A DNA stretch of 64,000 nt, taken from assembly GCA_034440635.1 (NCBI GenBank), contig JAOTON010000468.1, positions 7,501 through 71,500 of the forward strand, in the 5' to 3' direction. Shown here piece by piece: positions 11,501-22,683 of the stretch (positions are counted from its first letter, which is position 1; every line of letters starts with the position of its first letter). The position numbers were made by a program, and so were the translations under genes. Under the pieces are notes generated by a model. It saw only the letters and a list, made by a program, of their open reading frames with translations. It was not told where the DNA came from and did no database searches. Origin of the DNA: Lepas anatifera. Lineage: Eukaryota; Arthropoda; Thecostraca; Lepadidae.

Positions 11501-12556
11501 TTACTTGGCACACTTGATCAGCACCTTGACGGCACCACCAGCTCCGGTACGAGCCGTCTCAAACGCCTTCACAGACTCCTTCAGCTCGAAGCGGTGGGTG
11601 ATCAGCGGCTTCACATCCACCTGTCCGCCGGCCACCAGGGCGATGGCAGTGGGGTAGCAGTTGGCGTACCGAAAGATACCTCGGATGTCCACCTCGCGCA
11701 CCGCTGCATTTACAATGGGGACCTTCACCTCAGCCGGTCCCAGTCCCACCAGCACGAGGATTCCTCCGGGACGTGTCGCCAGGATGCCCAGCTGGATGCT
11801 GGATTCAGCTCCACTGCACTCGATGGTGCGATGAGGCTGATGGCCTCCCAGGAGTTCAGCTACACGGCCTGCCAGAGCCGCCGGCGTTTCTCCACGAACG
11901 TTCAGCGTATGCTGAGCTCCCAGCTTCTTGGCAAGTTCCAGGCGGCTATCTGAGATGTCTGTCACCACAAACTCTGAGGCGCCCATGGCACGGGCTACAA
12001 GAAGACACACTAAACCGATGGGTCCGGCTCCACAGATGAGGACCGTGTGACCCGCTGAGATGCCAGCTCGACGGCAGGCGTGGACACCCACCGACAGAGG
12101 CTCCATCAGGGCTCCCTCCTCCAGGGAGACGTTGTCGGGCAGTCGGTGACAAAAGTCGGCATCATGCACATAGAAGTTGCAGAGGTTTCCATCGTCGGGT
12201 GGTGTCGCACAGAAGAAAACTTTAGGGCACAGGTTGTAGGAGCCGGACTTGCAGAGATCACAGCGGCGACACGGTACCCCCGGCTCGATGGCGACCCGGT
12301 CTCCAACGGAGACGCTCGTCACGCCCTCCCCCAGCTTGGTCACCACGCCAGCAGACTCGTGGCCCAAGACCATGGGTTTCTTGACCACAAAGTCACCGAT
12401 GCGGCCCTTGGTGACGTAGCTGACATCGCTGCCGCAGATGCCGACCGTGTCGATGGTGAGGAGGACTTGGCCGGGTGCCGGCGTCGGGACTGGTACTTGC
12501 TCTACGCGCACGTCATTGATGCCGTGCACCACCACTGCCAGGTTGTCGGCCACCAT
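11501..12556 (-). CDS. SORD: Sorbitol dehydrogenase, copy A (intact)
   Basis: Zinc-dependent, NAD-linked oxidation of sorbitol and related polyols to ketoses (polyol pathway, cytosolic medium-chain dehydrogenase family). The 351-residue product is close to the usual 350-357. Catalytic zinc ligands are visible as C41 (GICGSDV), H66-E67 (GHESAG) and E152 (MEPLSVG). All four structural-zinc cysteines are present (C96, C99, C102, C110), as in insect and yeast enzymes but not human SORD. The dinucleotide loop is GAGPIG at 176-181, and an aspartate at 200 fits NAD rather than NADP. Tyr47 and the FRY motif match substrate-pocket positions of human SORD. The start is the ATG at 12556: the frame stays open to 12700, but a splice acceptor (TTTTTCCATTGCAG) ends at 12562, five bases before this ATG. 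No introns interrupt the coding region. Confidence 0.95.
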   Translation of the reverse strand: MVADNLAVVVHGINDVRVEQVPVPTPAPGQVLLTIDTVGICGSDVSYVTKGRIGDFVVKKPMVLGHESAGVVTKLGEGVTSVSVGDRVAIEPGVPCRRCDLCKSGSYNLCPKVFFCATPPDDGNLCNFYVHDADFCHRLPDNVSLEEGALMEPLSVGVHACRRAGISAGHTVLICGAGPIGLVCLLVARAMGASEFVVTDISDSRLELAKKLGAQHTLNVRGETPAALAGRVAELLGGHQPHRTIECSGAESSIQLGILATRPGGILVLVGLGPAEVKVPIVNAAVREVDIRGIFRYANCYPTAIALVAGGQVDVKPLITHRFELKESVKAFETARTGAGGAVKVLIKCAK

Positions 12557-12560
12557 TTTG

Positions 12561-12575
12561 TCTGCAATGGAAAAA
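12561..12575 (-). other. 3' splice site just upstream of SORD-A start
   Basis: Read on the minus strand, a pyrimidine-rich run ends in GCAG with the AG at 12563-12562; the exon starts ACAAA-ATG. Equivalent sites precede the other two copies at the same distance (AG at 26236-26235 and 35045-35044, exon starting GGAAA-ATG). All three genes must therefore have a separate noncoding leader exon. Confidence 0.8.
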
Positions 12576-12992
12576 CAATCATACAGCGGGAGTACAATAA
12601 CAAATAGTGCGGCCATGGACATATGCCGTATCACCCTTAGCATCAACATAACGGGTTTTGAATATCTCGCAGACAGACTACAAGATCTAATGCGATACAA
12701 GGTAGCACATTAGAGTGCTGAATATTGCAGTTGTAGAATGTTGCAGTCCGAATTCCGCGTATTTTATCGTGTTGGGATGAGCATCAACGCGATGCTCGGA
12801 CATTCTTTAAAATACAACTTGGTCGATGTAAAACACAGAACCCGCAGCCGGCATCCCAAGACTACGCCATGGCACGCACCTCCTGAAACGCCCCCCCTCC
12901 CGCAGGATGCAGTTGTCGGCGTCCACACGATGCGATTTAGCGCCCCTGTTATTGGTCACACTTTAGCGTCCGCACTGGTTCCTCCTGCACGA

Positions 12993-13106
12993 CCAGTAGC
13001 GTATCCAAGGGGGCGGGGGTGGGGGCCTGCCCCCCAACGCTCCGACTCCAAAGTGCCGCCCCCGCCCATGTCGGGTGTCTTCGGCGCCCGTCATGGGTTT
13101 TGGTAT
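12993..13106. repeat. GC-rich dispersed repeat, copy 1
   Basis: Starts CAGTAGCGTATCCAAGGGGG and ends near TGGGTTTTGGTA. It shares the order GGGGGC..., TCCAAAGTGCCGCCCCC, CCATGTCGGG and CATGGGTTTTGGTA with 35283-35398, in the same orientation. It is probably a MITE or similar short element. It lies in the SORD-A leader intron. Confidence 0.55.
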
Positions 13107-13824
13107 TTTTAACTATTCAAAGTTTTAAAGTAATTATTTTTGTAATAAAATGTATGTTCTCCTGTGTTTGTATTTGAATTAATTTTACATAGCCTATAAC
13201 AACTACAAAATGAATAAGTTTGCCCCCAAAAATGGAGCATTAAATAATTAGGTACTCAAGTCTTCAATCATTTCGTACCTCAGGTCTACGGTCGTTTTTT
13301 ACAAAATTCCCAGGATGACGAAACCTTTGAGTTAGATAGGTCACATGACCCCGATATGAGAATTCCTGGGCTTCTGATTGGTCAATTGTGATTTCTTTTA
13401 AGTCCTATATTTCTGTTTTAAACGAGTTTTGGAAAATAGCTTTTAAAATAATTTTTCCTGAAATAGTTCCAAAGTTCTACATCACTGATTAGGACAGATA
13501 TGACCTAATTCCTAGAGAAATTGATGGTCATAGCCGAGGCTACTTTATTTAACCCATAGTGAGAATTCTCGATAAGTCGTCTAGAAAAATATTCACTTTA
13601 AGAGCAATTCTAAGGCATTTGCAGGCCGAATTCGCAAAAATGAGAATAGGACGTCTGAAACAAATTTTTGAGACCTTTTGATCTTGCCAATATATCTTTT
13701 TCGCGCATCTCCCTTTAATTAACAACCATAGCCTTTGCACTTTAATAGTATCAAAGATAGCATACCAAAGTCATAAACCAGTCACAGAATATTAACGATT
13801 TTCTCTAAATATGTAATATAATGT

Positions 13825-13861
<37 letters not shown>

Positions 13862-14418
13862 CCAAAAACAACGGAATGAATTAATGCTAACTGAATTTCT
13901 GATCAATCAGATGTTCCAAGCTCTAAACCATTCTAGAAGAAATTCTTGGGTCAAATCTTTATTGATGCGGGATAGCCCACTATCATTCTACCTCAAGCTA
14001 TGACTGGTAGTTACACTGAATGTTCTCAAAGGGTGTAGATGCTCTTCTATCTTAACTTTATTTGCTCCCAGGACACATTGTACTTACTCTTCCAAGTGGC
14101 ATATACTTTATATTCCCCCCATTATCTGGCTTAATCCTGTTACCCATTATTTCCCCTAATCATGATAATCCAACGTAGTTTAACAGTACACAAAATTTAT
14201 CGACCTGGACAGAATACGCAGATTACTAAACACTCGGCTAGGATGTTTGTCAATGTTGTTGTCTTTTACACCCTTACCTGAGATAGTTCCAGCAATTAGC
14301 TCTTCCGGCTAATCATTTACATTCATGGAAACTTACACCTGCCCCTCTCGCTTTCCACATTCTCACGTCTCTCCGGGCGGCTCTGAAGCCGAGTTGTCGG
14401 TCATCCCTGACTTCATCA
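13107..14418. other. AT-rich gene-free stretch with a (TA)n microsatellite
   Basis: No gene seen. A (TA)n microsatellite of about 30 bp occupies 13827-13856. Confidence 0.5.
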
Positions 14419-14663
14419 CAGCACCCCTGGTGGCCAGCCAGATCAATATCATCTCACAGCACCCCTGGCCAGGTCAGTATCATCTCACAGCACCCCTGGT
14501 GACCAGCCAGGTCAGTATCATCTCACAATACCCCTGGCCAGCTCAGTATCATCTCACAGCAACCCCAACTAGGTCAGTATCATCTTCACAGCACCCCTGG
14601 CCAGGTCAGTATCACCTCACAGCACCCCTGGTGGCCGGCCAGGTCAGTATCATCTCATCACTT
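14419..14663. repeat. Minisatellite, units of about 33-47 bp
   Basis: Seven imperfect copies of a unit containing CAGCACCCCTGG and GTCAGTATCATCTCA. Two unit lengths alternate because some copies carry an extra TGGTGGCCAGCCAG-like insert. The open frame across it (14325-14861) follows from the repeat structure and is not taken as a gene. Confidence 0.75.
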
Positions 14664-15282
14664 CTCGGGCACGACGACACAACTCCGAATACTAATTTAC
14701 ATTCTCCATCGACTAGTCAGGAAACTTGCCCTATAAGCCCTCCAATGCCAAACCGTCAACTGTGCTTGAGATATATTTTTTTTAAATCTAGGTCAGGCTA
14801 TGGGCTTATTGAATGCTTTGATCATGTAGAAAAAGTCACGATCATGCTAAGAATGGATTAAAGTCTTGAAGGGAGGGCCCGATTTGGAATGTCGTCTTTG
14901 AAATTTGAGGGTCAAGGTCATTGAAGTTCATTGACCTGTGACTAGGGGCGTCGACACGGAGTTTTTGCACCTGGGGAGGGCGGGGGGACAAACCTGGCAA
15001 ACGAGGGAGCTTCTGTTCTACAAAAAGCTAAGAACGTCATTATTCATAGTCAGACGAGCGCGTGCCTCCTCCACCGATGCTCACAACTGTAGTTCACAGT
15101 TCGTACAAGTTAGATAAAAAGGGGCCTTCTTACGTGTGTGTTAGGCAGAGATAACATGTTTGCTGCCAGTGACGCCTGTTCAGCTTAGATATGGTCAGCT
15201 TCAGATTTTCAATCCTCCGAACTTAGCAGTAATAAGTCGAGATCTGCCAAGCCAGATGTGTACATGCAGATTCAAAAGCACG

Positions 15283-15474
15283 CAGTATTATAATCATTTT
15301 AGAGGCTTATCGACGCACCAACTGCCAGAATTTCACCGCGTCGCCAACTCTTTCCCTGCTGGAAAGGGTTCCTCGACAGCCAGATTGCTTCGTTCTTCAG
15401 GGAACCTACCGGGATTTGAACCCGGGCCGGCCGCGTGGAAGTATGCGTGCTAACCACTACACCACCATCCCTCT
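15283..15474 (-). mobile_element. tRNA-derived SINE, copy 1
   Basis: On the minus strand it opens with an internal Pol III promoter: box A-like TGGTGTAGTGGTTAGCAC and box B-like GGGTTCAAATCCC. The body has GAGTTGGCGACG and the tail region has CTGGCAGTTGGTGCGTCG, then an AT-rich end. The same order is found in four or five other places in the window, which makes a SINE family more likely than a tRNA gene. Confidence 0.75.
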
Positions 15475-15559
15475 CAACTGCACACAGAATGCTGCGTCAC
15501 GACGAATAACGTTTCAATGCTTTCGACAGATGCTTGTGGAAAAAATACATATATATATT

Positions 15560-15728
15560 TTGGTTAGGGTTTAACGACGCGCCAACTGCCAAGGTTATAC
15601 GGCGTCGCACACTGTCACCCTGTCGGGTGGGATTTGGGGGTTCAGATACTTATTCAGAGGCTCCGCTGGGACTTCAACCCGGGACCGATGGCTTAGGATA
15701 TTTTGATGCCATCCCCTAAGCCACCCCT
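15560..15728 (-). mobile_element. tRNA-derived SINE, copy 2
   Basis: Minus strand: GTGGCTTAGGGGATGGC head, box B-like CCCGGGTTGAAGTCCC, then GAGCCTCTGAATAAGT, TGCGACGCCGTATAACC and the tail CTTGGCAGTTGGCGCGTCG. The body matches copy 4 (49933-50097) most closely. Confidence 0.75.
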
Positions 15729-16663
15729 ATGACACCCAAAAATTAGAAGAGCATTATTCTGAGGAAATATTACTGAAAATCCAAACTCTCGTGAGTCACC
15801 CCCAAATGGCTGTCACCGATACTGTTTCACTTTTCACTCGATGTCAGGAATCAACTAGCACCCCATCTATCCTGGTGCAGTTTTTGATGGTGGTTCCGAA
15901 AATCAAATTAGTTTTGTCGGTGATAAGTGCTAAGGGTGACACAAATGCAGTTTTGTTTGTGATTTTCGCTTTTATGAACATATTTGCCGTTAGCCGCGAA
16001 TTTTTATTACAAAAGCCAATCCGTCTAAGCGGAAAAGCTTTATTCGTCTCCTTCAAGGCTTTCTATATTGTTTTATACCTAAAATCATAATGTTGTCTTG
16101 CTACAGAAATTTGTGACGTTATTAATAATATGAAATGACCCCTTTGGTGCCCTTCCTGGAAGGTAGGGGTATGTCTTCAGTTATACCAAAAATTGTGTCT
16201 TGAAAAATAAGATCAGACTACCTTGGGCTCATATCAATGATATAAAAGCCAAAGGTGGTCATGTGATATAATATTTTGTATAAGCATAGGAAAAACGAAC
16301 AAATAATTCTTCTTTACTCCAAATAGTGGGAATATTTGGACTCTACACCCTACATATCAGATTCTACACCCTTTTGCATCAGACAGACTCCGATATAAGC
16401 GACACCATGCGAATTCATTTGCACATTAAAACAATCTTACACAGGAGCATACAAAATATCACAGGGGGCGAGGTGAGCAGATTAGCGTACGCACATTGAT
16501 AAATCTAGGATCTCAGGACCCAGGCAGAAGAAAAAACAAGATCATGACGTTGATTGTTGACGCAGTGTGCTTCATGCGACCGGATAAAATGAGCTTGCGC
16601 CTCGCCATTTTGTTCTTTCCCTTAATGTTCTTGGCATATGCTAGACTTTTATTCGCACTGCAG

Positions 16664-16813
16664 TTACCATGTGATTTCCTCGTGGCGCTTACTGCCAGCA
16701 GCACCTCATGGCTTCTCTTCATGAGTGAAACAGACGAAGTCTTGGACGATCTTTACCTGGCGCTTTGCTGGGTCGTTGACCACACAGAGACCTTTGACGC
16801 CTTTTTGGAAGAG
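16664..16813 (+). pseudogene. Exon-like segment in the left arm (partial duplicate)
   Basis: A 150-bp segment, phase 0 on both sides, follows a good acceptor (TTATTCGCACTGCAG) and precedes GTGATA. It would encode 50 residues, LPCDFLVALT...FDAFLEE, which I cannot assign. The right-arm counterpart starts at 18008 after an equally good acceptor but carries a 5-bp insertion (GCCGC) that shifts its frame. A second exon-like segment follows in both arms after CCAAAACTGCAG (from about 17020). The left arm lacks the downstream loop exon, so it cannot be a complete gene. Confidence 0.4.
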
Positions 16814-17158
16814 GTGATATCCCTTCCGGGCGGGCCAAATGGCCACTTCATCCCAAAGCTACGCTACTGTGGCGTCATCCAGTCCGAGACGGTCGAAGAG
16901 AAGCCCAGACCTTTAATTAACGAGGTCTGCAAGTGAACATATTTGATTTGGAGCATTGTTGCTGGGTCTATCAGGTGTCACTGTACCGGTGTGGCTCTGT
17001 TTCCAAAACTGCAGTGGCTTTTGCTTGCCTGTGCTCTTCTGGAGGGCTTTCATCTGCCAGCATCATGCTGACCAGTGTGGGATGTAAATACCACGGGTAG
17101 CGCTCCATGGATTTCAGGCAAGCATCTGACACCACTGGTCGCACTCTTTCTTCTTTCT

Positions 17159-17469
17159 TTACCTTTCCATGAGACTGATAGCCTCAAAACCCATGCGAGG
17201 TGCAGAAGTCGCCACGGCGCAGCTCAGGAACCAGATATCATAGTAAAGTCCGATAAAATATGCCATCGCAGTCACATTCTGCTTACCTTCCTTTGCAAGA
17301 AAATGTAGGTGTTTGCTCAGAAGCTCGAACTTCAGGGAGTAAATACCCTGAGCCATGAATCGAGCACGATGGCACGCCCGTGGTGGCCTGAACTTGAAGT
17401 CGGTTACATAACCACCGAGCCACACCACCGTAAGTTCAGCTAATTCTCGGTACTCACCACGAGGGAAGG
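17159..17469 (-). pseudogene. Loop exon of a repeat-associated ORF, possibly a DNA transposon gene
   Basis: After the acceptor TTTTTTTAATCTGCAG (AG at 17471-17470), an open frame reads FPRGEYRELAELTVVWLGG, then PPRACHRARFMAQGIY and AYFIGLYYDIWFLSC. From memory these resemble a multicopy protein family in invertebrate genomes (Y.EL.EL...LGG, GA.H.ARFMAKAIY and a later hydrophobic stretch) that I take to be transposon-derived, but I cannot name the superfamily. A donor-like GTAAGC at 17286 could end the exon at 17287. Together with frame-shifted segments in the right arm it probably forms one decayed gene. Cellular origin is not excluded. Confidence 0.4.
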
Positions 17470-18829
17470 CTGCAGATTAAAAAAATCCAATTTTGCGTTC
17501 ACTCGATGTCCGTGCTGCTGAGGGTATATTGTGGCATTTCCTCAATCAAAGATATCCATGTCCATGGAGCCCCACCAGTGGTACTTACATCCCACACTGG
17601 TCATCATGATCCTGGCAGATGAAGGCCCTCCAGAAGAGCACAAGCAAGAGCCATCGCAGTCTTGGAAACAGAGCGCACCGGTACAGTGACACCTGGCAGA
17701 CCTAGCACCAAGGCTCCAAAACAAATACGTTTACTTGCAGACCTCGTAAAACAAAGCTCTTGGCTTCTCTTCGACCGTCTCGGACTGGATGACGCCGCAG
17801 TAGCATAGCTTTGGGATGAAGTGGCCATGTGGCCCACCCGGAAGGGATATCACCTCTTCCAAAAAGGTGTCAAGGGTCTCTGTGTGGTCTACGACCCAGC
17901 AAAGTGTCAGGTAAAGCTCGTTCAAGACTTCTTCTGTTCCACTCATGAAGAGAAGCGGCGCCAGGAGGTGCTGCTGGCAGTAAGCGCCACGAGGAAATCA
18001 CATGGTAACTGCAATATGAAGAAAAACCTAGCATATGTCAAGAAGATTAAGAGAAAGAACAAAATAGTGAGGCATAGGCTCACTTTACCCAGGTTGCATG
18101 AAGAACACTGGTTAACAATCAACGTCATGATATTTTTTTCTGCCAGAGTCCTGCTGCTATGCTATATTTGTTAATGTGCGCACACTTAATATGTTCACCT
18201 CGCCCCTTGTGATATTGTGTATGCTTTTGTATAAAATTTTTGTCAATGAGTTAATAAATTAGCAGTGTCGCTCGTATCAGTGTATGACCGGTGCAAAAGG
18301 GTGTAGAACAATATTCCCACTATTTTGCATTAAAAATAGATTATTTGTTAGTTATTCCTATGCTTTTAAAAACTAGTATTATGATATCAAAGGACCACTT
18401 CTTGTCTTTATATCGTTGAAGTGAGGTGAAAGTAGTCTAGTTTTATTCTGTAAAACACGATATTCGCTTTGACTGAACTCATGCCTGTAACTCCCAGTAG
18501 AGGCATCAAAGTGGTCCTTTTTCTTTCTAATGTCGTCACAAATTCCCACAGCAAGAATTTATCTTTTATAGGCATAAACCAATATGAAATACCTTGGAAA
18601 AGACGAATAAGGTTTTTCTCTTTACTTGGATTGGCATTTGCAACAAAAAATCGGAGCTAACGTCAAAAATAGCCATAAAGGAGAAAATCCTAAACAAAAC
18701 TGCATTTGTGCCACCCTTAGCATTTATTACCGACAAAAACTAATTTGATTTTCCGAATCACCATTAAAAACTGCACCAGGATAGATAGGGTGCTAGTTGA
18801 TTCCTGACATCGAGTGAAAAGTGAAACAG

Positions 18830-19402
18830 CCTACGTGTCACCTCTTTCAAACATTCAGGGTAGTATTTTCATTAGTTACGACCCTGCATGGGAGGGACAA
18901 GCAAGAAGGCAGTTGCCCCTCTTCCCACACCACGCCCCGGCGCCCTCCTGAAGCGTCGCTTTCTATGCCCCACCTCCACCAATATATGTGTTGGCGCCTC
19001 CCACGATGAAATCTGGCGTCTCTCTGATAAGGCACAACCCAAAAATTAGTGCCCCTAGCTATAAAAGTCCTCTCCAGGTACACATCACAGCCCCTCCGAA
19101 CTGAAATTGCCACCCTCGGCCAAAGCGCCCTACCCCACACTCACTCATCCAAAATTTACCCAGGCATCGTGTCATGCCATGAATCCTTCCACATACAAGT
19201 GAAGTTGTAGATCACCAAGTGCGTGAGTGTTTTTTTTTCACTGGCTCATCATCTTTGAGACGATATTGAAACGAATAGGTACTCGCAACACAAAACTTAG
19301 CCAATATAGAACCTCACGAGGCCGGGTCGTGAAACACACTCCGACAGCGTACATACCTACCTGTTACCTATAAATCACAATGGGCGGCCCAGGTAACCTC
19401 AC
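18830..19402. other. Unannotated sequence
   Basis: No gene recognised. GC content rises toward the right, into the island at 19403-19560. Confidence 0.4.
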
Positions 19403-19560
19403 CTGTTCGCAGCCTACTGCTCCCCGGGGACGATCAGCGGAGAGTGCGCGGCGGCGGGCGCGGCTCGAGGTGTAGTAAGGGAGGGGAGGGGCCCGGCTGG
19501 GCGTGACCTTCAGCGGAGAGCGCGCGGACCTCCCGCCACACAGATGGCAGGGGCATGCTC
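19403..19560 (-). other. GC-rich island; weak candidate leader exon of SORD-A
   Basis: The stretch is CpG-rich with GCGCGG blocks and two copies of CAGCGGAGAG. On the minus strand it ends in GAACAG followed by GTGAGG, a good donor (GT at 19402-19401). It would splice over about 6.8 kb to the acceptor at 12562. Similarity to the other two leader candidates is slight (CTCTCCGCTGATC versus TCTCATCACGGCG), so the link to SORD-A is inference. Confidence 0.3.
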
Positions 19561-20745
19561 AGGATGGCGAGTCAGGAGGGAAAGAAGCTGACAGTGTTGG
19601 CTGGAAGTTTATTTCTTGTTTACAAGTACCAGTTTTTACATAAGCATTTGAAGTCTGGATTGCTGCTTGTAGCTGTTGTCAGACACATACACACATCGCT
19701 GCTAGTCTGATTTATTGTAGGAGACAAAGTTCATGTGTTCTTATGGGCATGAGGTTTCGAGTTGTTCAAGGTAGGTTTGTTCGAGTATATTTGGCTTGTT
19801 GCAGCACAAATAAAATTACCAAAAGATGTCACGTTCCTGACATTTTCTGGAAATCGCATACACAAAGCCTGATGATATACCTCTTGAGCTAGTGACGCTA
19901 ACCTATTGTGAAATCGGAATCGACTAAAACGCTCGTATCCAGCGTTTTGGTAATCTGATCAAAAAAATGAGAAACCATTGGAAACCTTGCAACAGGGACG
20001 TGAAAACCGCGGAATTTGTTTTATGCAGCCTGTACAATAACGCAAAACATAAAGACATGATACTGTGCATTGAAGATACTTTCCAGGACTTATAAGTGAA
20101 AATTTATAATGAAAATTTTTCCTATATCCTTCTGATGCTCATTTTACATTATTTTTAGCATTTTCTAGTAGTATTAATTCATATATATATACCTATGGGC
20201 CATTCTATGCCAACTCAACCAGTGAAAGGGTGATTTTACACGGCACCCCCTCAGATCTCTATGAAATAAGGTGTACAGGGGTTCTTCATAGTCTAGAATT
20301 CAAATATGTGGTCGAAATACACCTCCGGGTTTTAGTTTCGTTGCAACAGTGACGTCAAATTGTGACGTCACTCCGTGATTGGTAAAATTAAAAGCTTTGT
20401 ACCTCAAAAAGTTGCGGAGATATTTAAAATCGGTTAACGTTTTTAGAGGGAGGATGCCTGGCGAATACCAGTGATTGCCAGAATAGTATCTGAAAATTTT
20501 CAAAATTGATAGAAATTTGGAATAAAAAATAAAATTGAAAATTTTTAAAAGCGAGGACTTCAATTTTCTTGAAATGAAAATATATAAAATCTGCATATGT
20601 TCTTACCCTGAAACCGTAAAAAATAATGGGTATCCGATAAGATCATAAGGTAACCCGTGCCGGAATTAGGGACTGTTATCAACTTCCTTAAGATTCTTCG
20701 CCTGGCGCCGAGAGACGGAGGGGTGCAACGCCGCCGTACTTGGCA
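19561..20745. other. Unannotated sequence
   Basis: No gene or clear repeat boundary seen; mostly AT-rich. Confidence 0.4.
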
Positions 20746-20753
20746 TACGTGCT

Positions 20754-20904
20754 CAGGGGTGGACGCAGGAACGCCGTTTAGGGGGGTGGGTCAACTCTGG
20801 AGAAATCGTAAAAACATTGTGTTTAAGAAAATCGGCCAAAATTTTGCAAATTGGGGGGCGGCCATGGCCATTTGCCCCCCCCACCCACTCTGCGTCCGTC
20901 AGTT
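20754..20904. mobile_element. Short MITE (CGGACGCAG-end family), copy 1
   Basis: Left end CAGGGGTGGACGCAGG; right end CTGCGTCCGTCAG. Flanks TACGTGCT (20746-20753) and AACATGCT (20905-20912) match at 6 of 8 positions, a decayed 8-bp duplication. The interior (CGCCGTTTAG, GGCCAAAATTTTGCAA, then C-rich) matches 36328-36470. Confidence 0.65.
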
Positions 20905-20949
20905 AACATGCTACGTGGTCATTGTTGTAGCCTCTGACACAATCTAAGG

Positions 20950-21300
20950 TCCCGGCAATATCAGGTCAGGTCACCAGTCCAGACCAAGTGACCGCCAAAA
21001 AACGTTTATTGGTGCCGCGCTGAGAAAAGAATTACTCTTACGATCTGACATTCATCTCACATAATAAGGCCGCCGAGTACAACAATGTGTCGTAACGGGA
21101 TTTCTGATATCGATGACCTGAGGCCTGTCCAGGGTCCTAAGCTCTCGATTGGAAACGCATTGGGGGAAACTGGTTTAGATTTGCTTACTTTCCTCACAAT
21201 GGTGATAGAACGCTTATTTTGACGTCATCGTGTTTGGTTTGTCACTGCAGTATGAGCTGTAAGCATTATCAGCTATAATGATATTGACCTGACCTAAGCA
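20950..21300. repeat. AGGTCA-containing dispersed repeat, copy 1
   Basis: The part from about 21095 to 21240 is homologous to the reverse complement of about 39120-39265: CGGGATTT, GATGACCTG, AATGGT and TTTTGACGTCATCGTGTTTG follow in the same order. No ends identified. Confidence 0.55.
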
Positions 21301-22683
21301 CACGTGTTTTAACCTCACTAGATAATAGGATAGGTTATTGCTTCGTGCTCAGCCAGAGGATCCCAATGGTGTTTATATTACGGTTGTGTAAATTTACTTT
21401 GTCAGTCGTTACGACACAGAGCAAACTCTATCTTTCTATTATACGAGACCATTGCGCTGAATTTATTGATGAGCGATGTCTAGAAAATTAACTGAATTAT
21501 AACGGATATTGTAACAACACTTCAGTTCTGTATTGACTAAAAAGCATCGTCATATGGCGGTCAGTGCCGCACAGACATGCTCTGACGGAAGCATTATCTC
21601 ACGTGTATGTTACTTCATCACACGGTTTGAAACCTCCGGCTTAAGTGATGCAGACGTTGGGTAGGCGTCCTCTGTTCAGTAGTCTACTGGCCTAAAACAG
21701 TGGAAACCCCAGGTGCCTTTTATGTTCCGGGCCTTGTGGAACCTCGTCTTTAGTCTGCAGGGCTCAGTTCGGTAAGCTACACTAGAAAACAAATGCCACT
21801 TCGCACTCTAGTGAGGCTTTTGCTAGGATGACCTCGCTTAGTGGGTTCGGTCAGCCGCACTAAAACGCACCCGAGCCAGCTCTGGTACGGTCTCCAGCTG
21901 TGCTCGTTACGTGGAGTCCCACCAGGTCACGTAGAAAGTACGGTTTCTGGCAAACGGAAATATAAGCCCAGTAGCTAGACTCACTTCAATGTAATAAGAC
22001 CACTGTCCACAATGCAAGGCAATAGCGGGCGTGCCCGACGACTGTCTGCTGCGATGCCCGGCGACCGGCCGGCCCAGCACAGCCGGGACGGGGAGGGTGA
22101 AATATCAGCAAAGTTTGGGATTTCAATCAATATTTTTGCGGTCTTAGGGCACCTAAACCGTGAGGAGGCTCAGAAATAAAGATTCAATACAAAAACACAA
22201 TTTATATTTTTCTGTGTGATTCCCTGCTCCATTCGGTGGCGGCAGCCAAAGAAGTCATATGTCGCAATGTTACTTTATACTCTCCCAAAGTCAAGAACAC
22301 CGTCACATATTTCTAGGGAGCAAGGTAACCCTCTTTTTCATATTTGTCTACAAAAGAAGGATAGACAATGTTTTATGGGATTTCACAGCGTTAAGATCAC
22401 ATTTAAAGGCTAAAGCCTGCCTTTAACAATTAATTTTATTGGTTATATGCTAAAGGTTAAAAACCGTTAATTTCCACAAAACGTGGGGTTCAGCCCCAAC
22501 GCCTTCCAATGGTGAAGCCACTGGCTTAAAATAATTAAAATAAATTGCCACATGAACACTTGGCATTAAGGTGAAGTGTCAAATGAAGAGTTACCTCCTC
22601 GACCTATCTCGCCTCTCCTTACTGTGGATAAAGTAAACAAATGTATCTCATCGCAGCTTCACTTTCCTCACCTCCGGTTAGGA
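21301..22683. other. Unannotated sequence
   Basis: I see no gene, RNA or repeat that I can name. Confidence 0.4.

Larger units (their letters stand above)
15822..18829. repeat. Large inverted duplication with 1.3-kb arms
   Basis: The left arm (15822-17111) and right arm (17561-18829) are reverse complements with visible divergence and small indels; the loop is 17112-17560. Matching landmarks include TTCACTCGATGTCAGGAATC (15832 versus 18796-18815 reversed), the CTTCTCTTCATGAGTG region, TCATCCAGTCCGAGACGG and CCAGTGTGGGATGTAA. Both arms carry the same exon-like segments, on opposite strands. The loop holds a further exon-like segment that exists only once and reads in the right arm's direction. 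So a gene-like unit lies on the minus strand (18829 to about 17159), with a partial inverted copy beside it. Confidence 0.8.

Noticed and set aside
12080..12607. Plus-strand open frames opposite SORD-A, with similar ones opposite SORD-B and SORD-C
   Set aside because: They are antisense shadows of GC-rich third codon positions in the dehydrogenase genes.
12557..12700. N-terminal extension of SORD-A with a hydrophobic segment (possible signal peptide)
   Set aside because: A splice acceptor lies between it and the conserved start, the extension is not shared by the other copies, and sorbitol dehydrogenase is cytosolic.
15340..15474. Genuine tRNA gene on the minus strand
   Set aside because: Box A and B are present but the sequence continues into a shared SINE body and tail found at several other loci.
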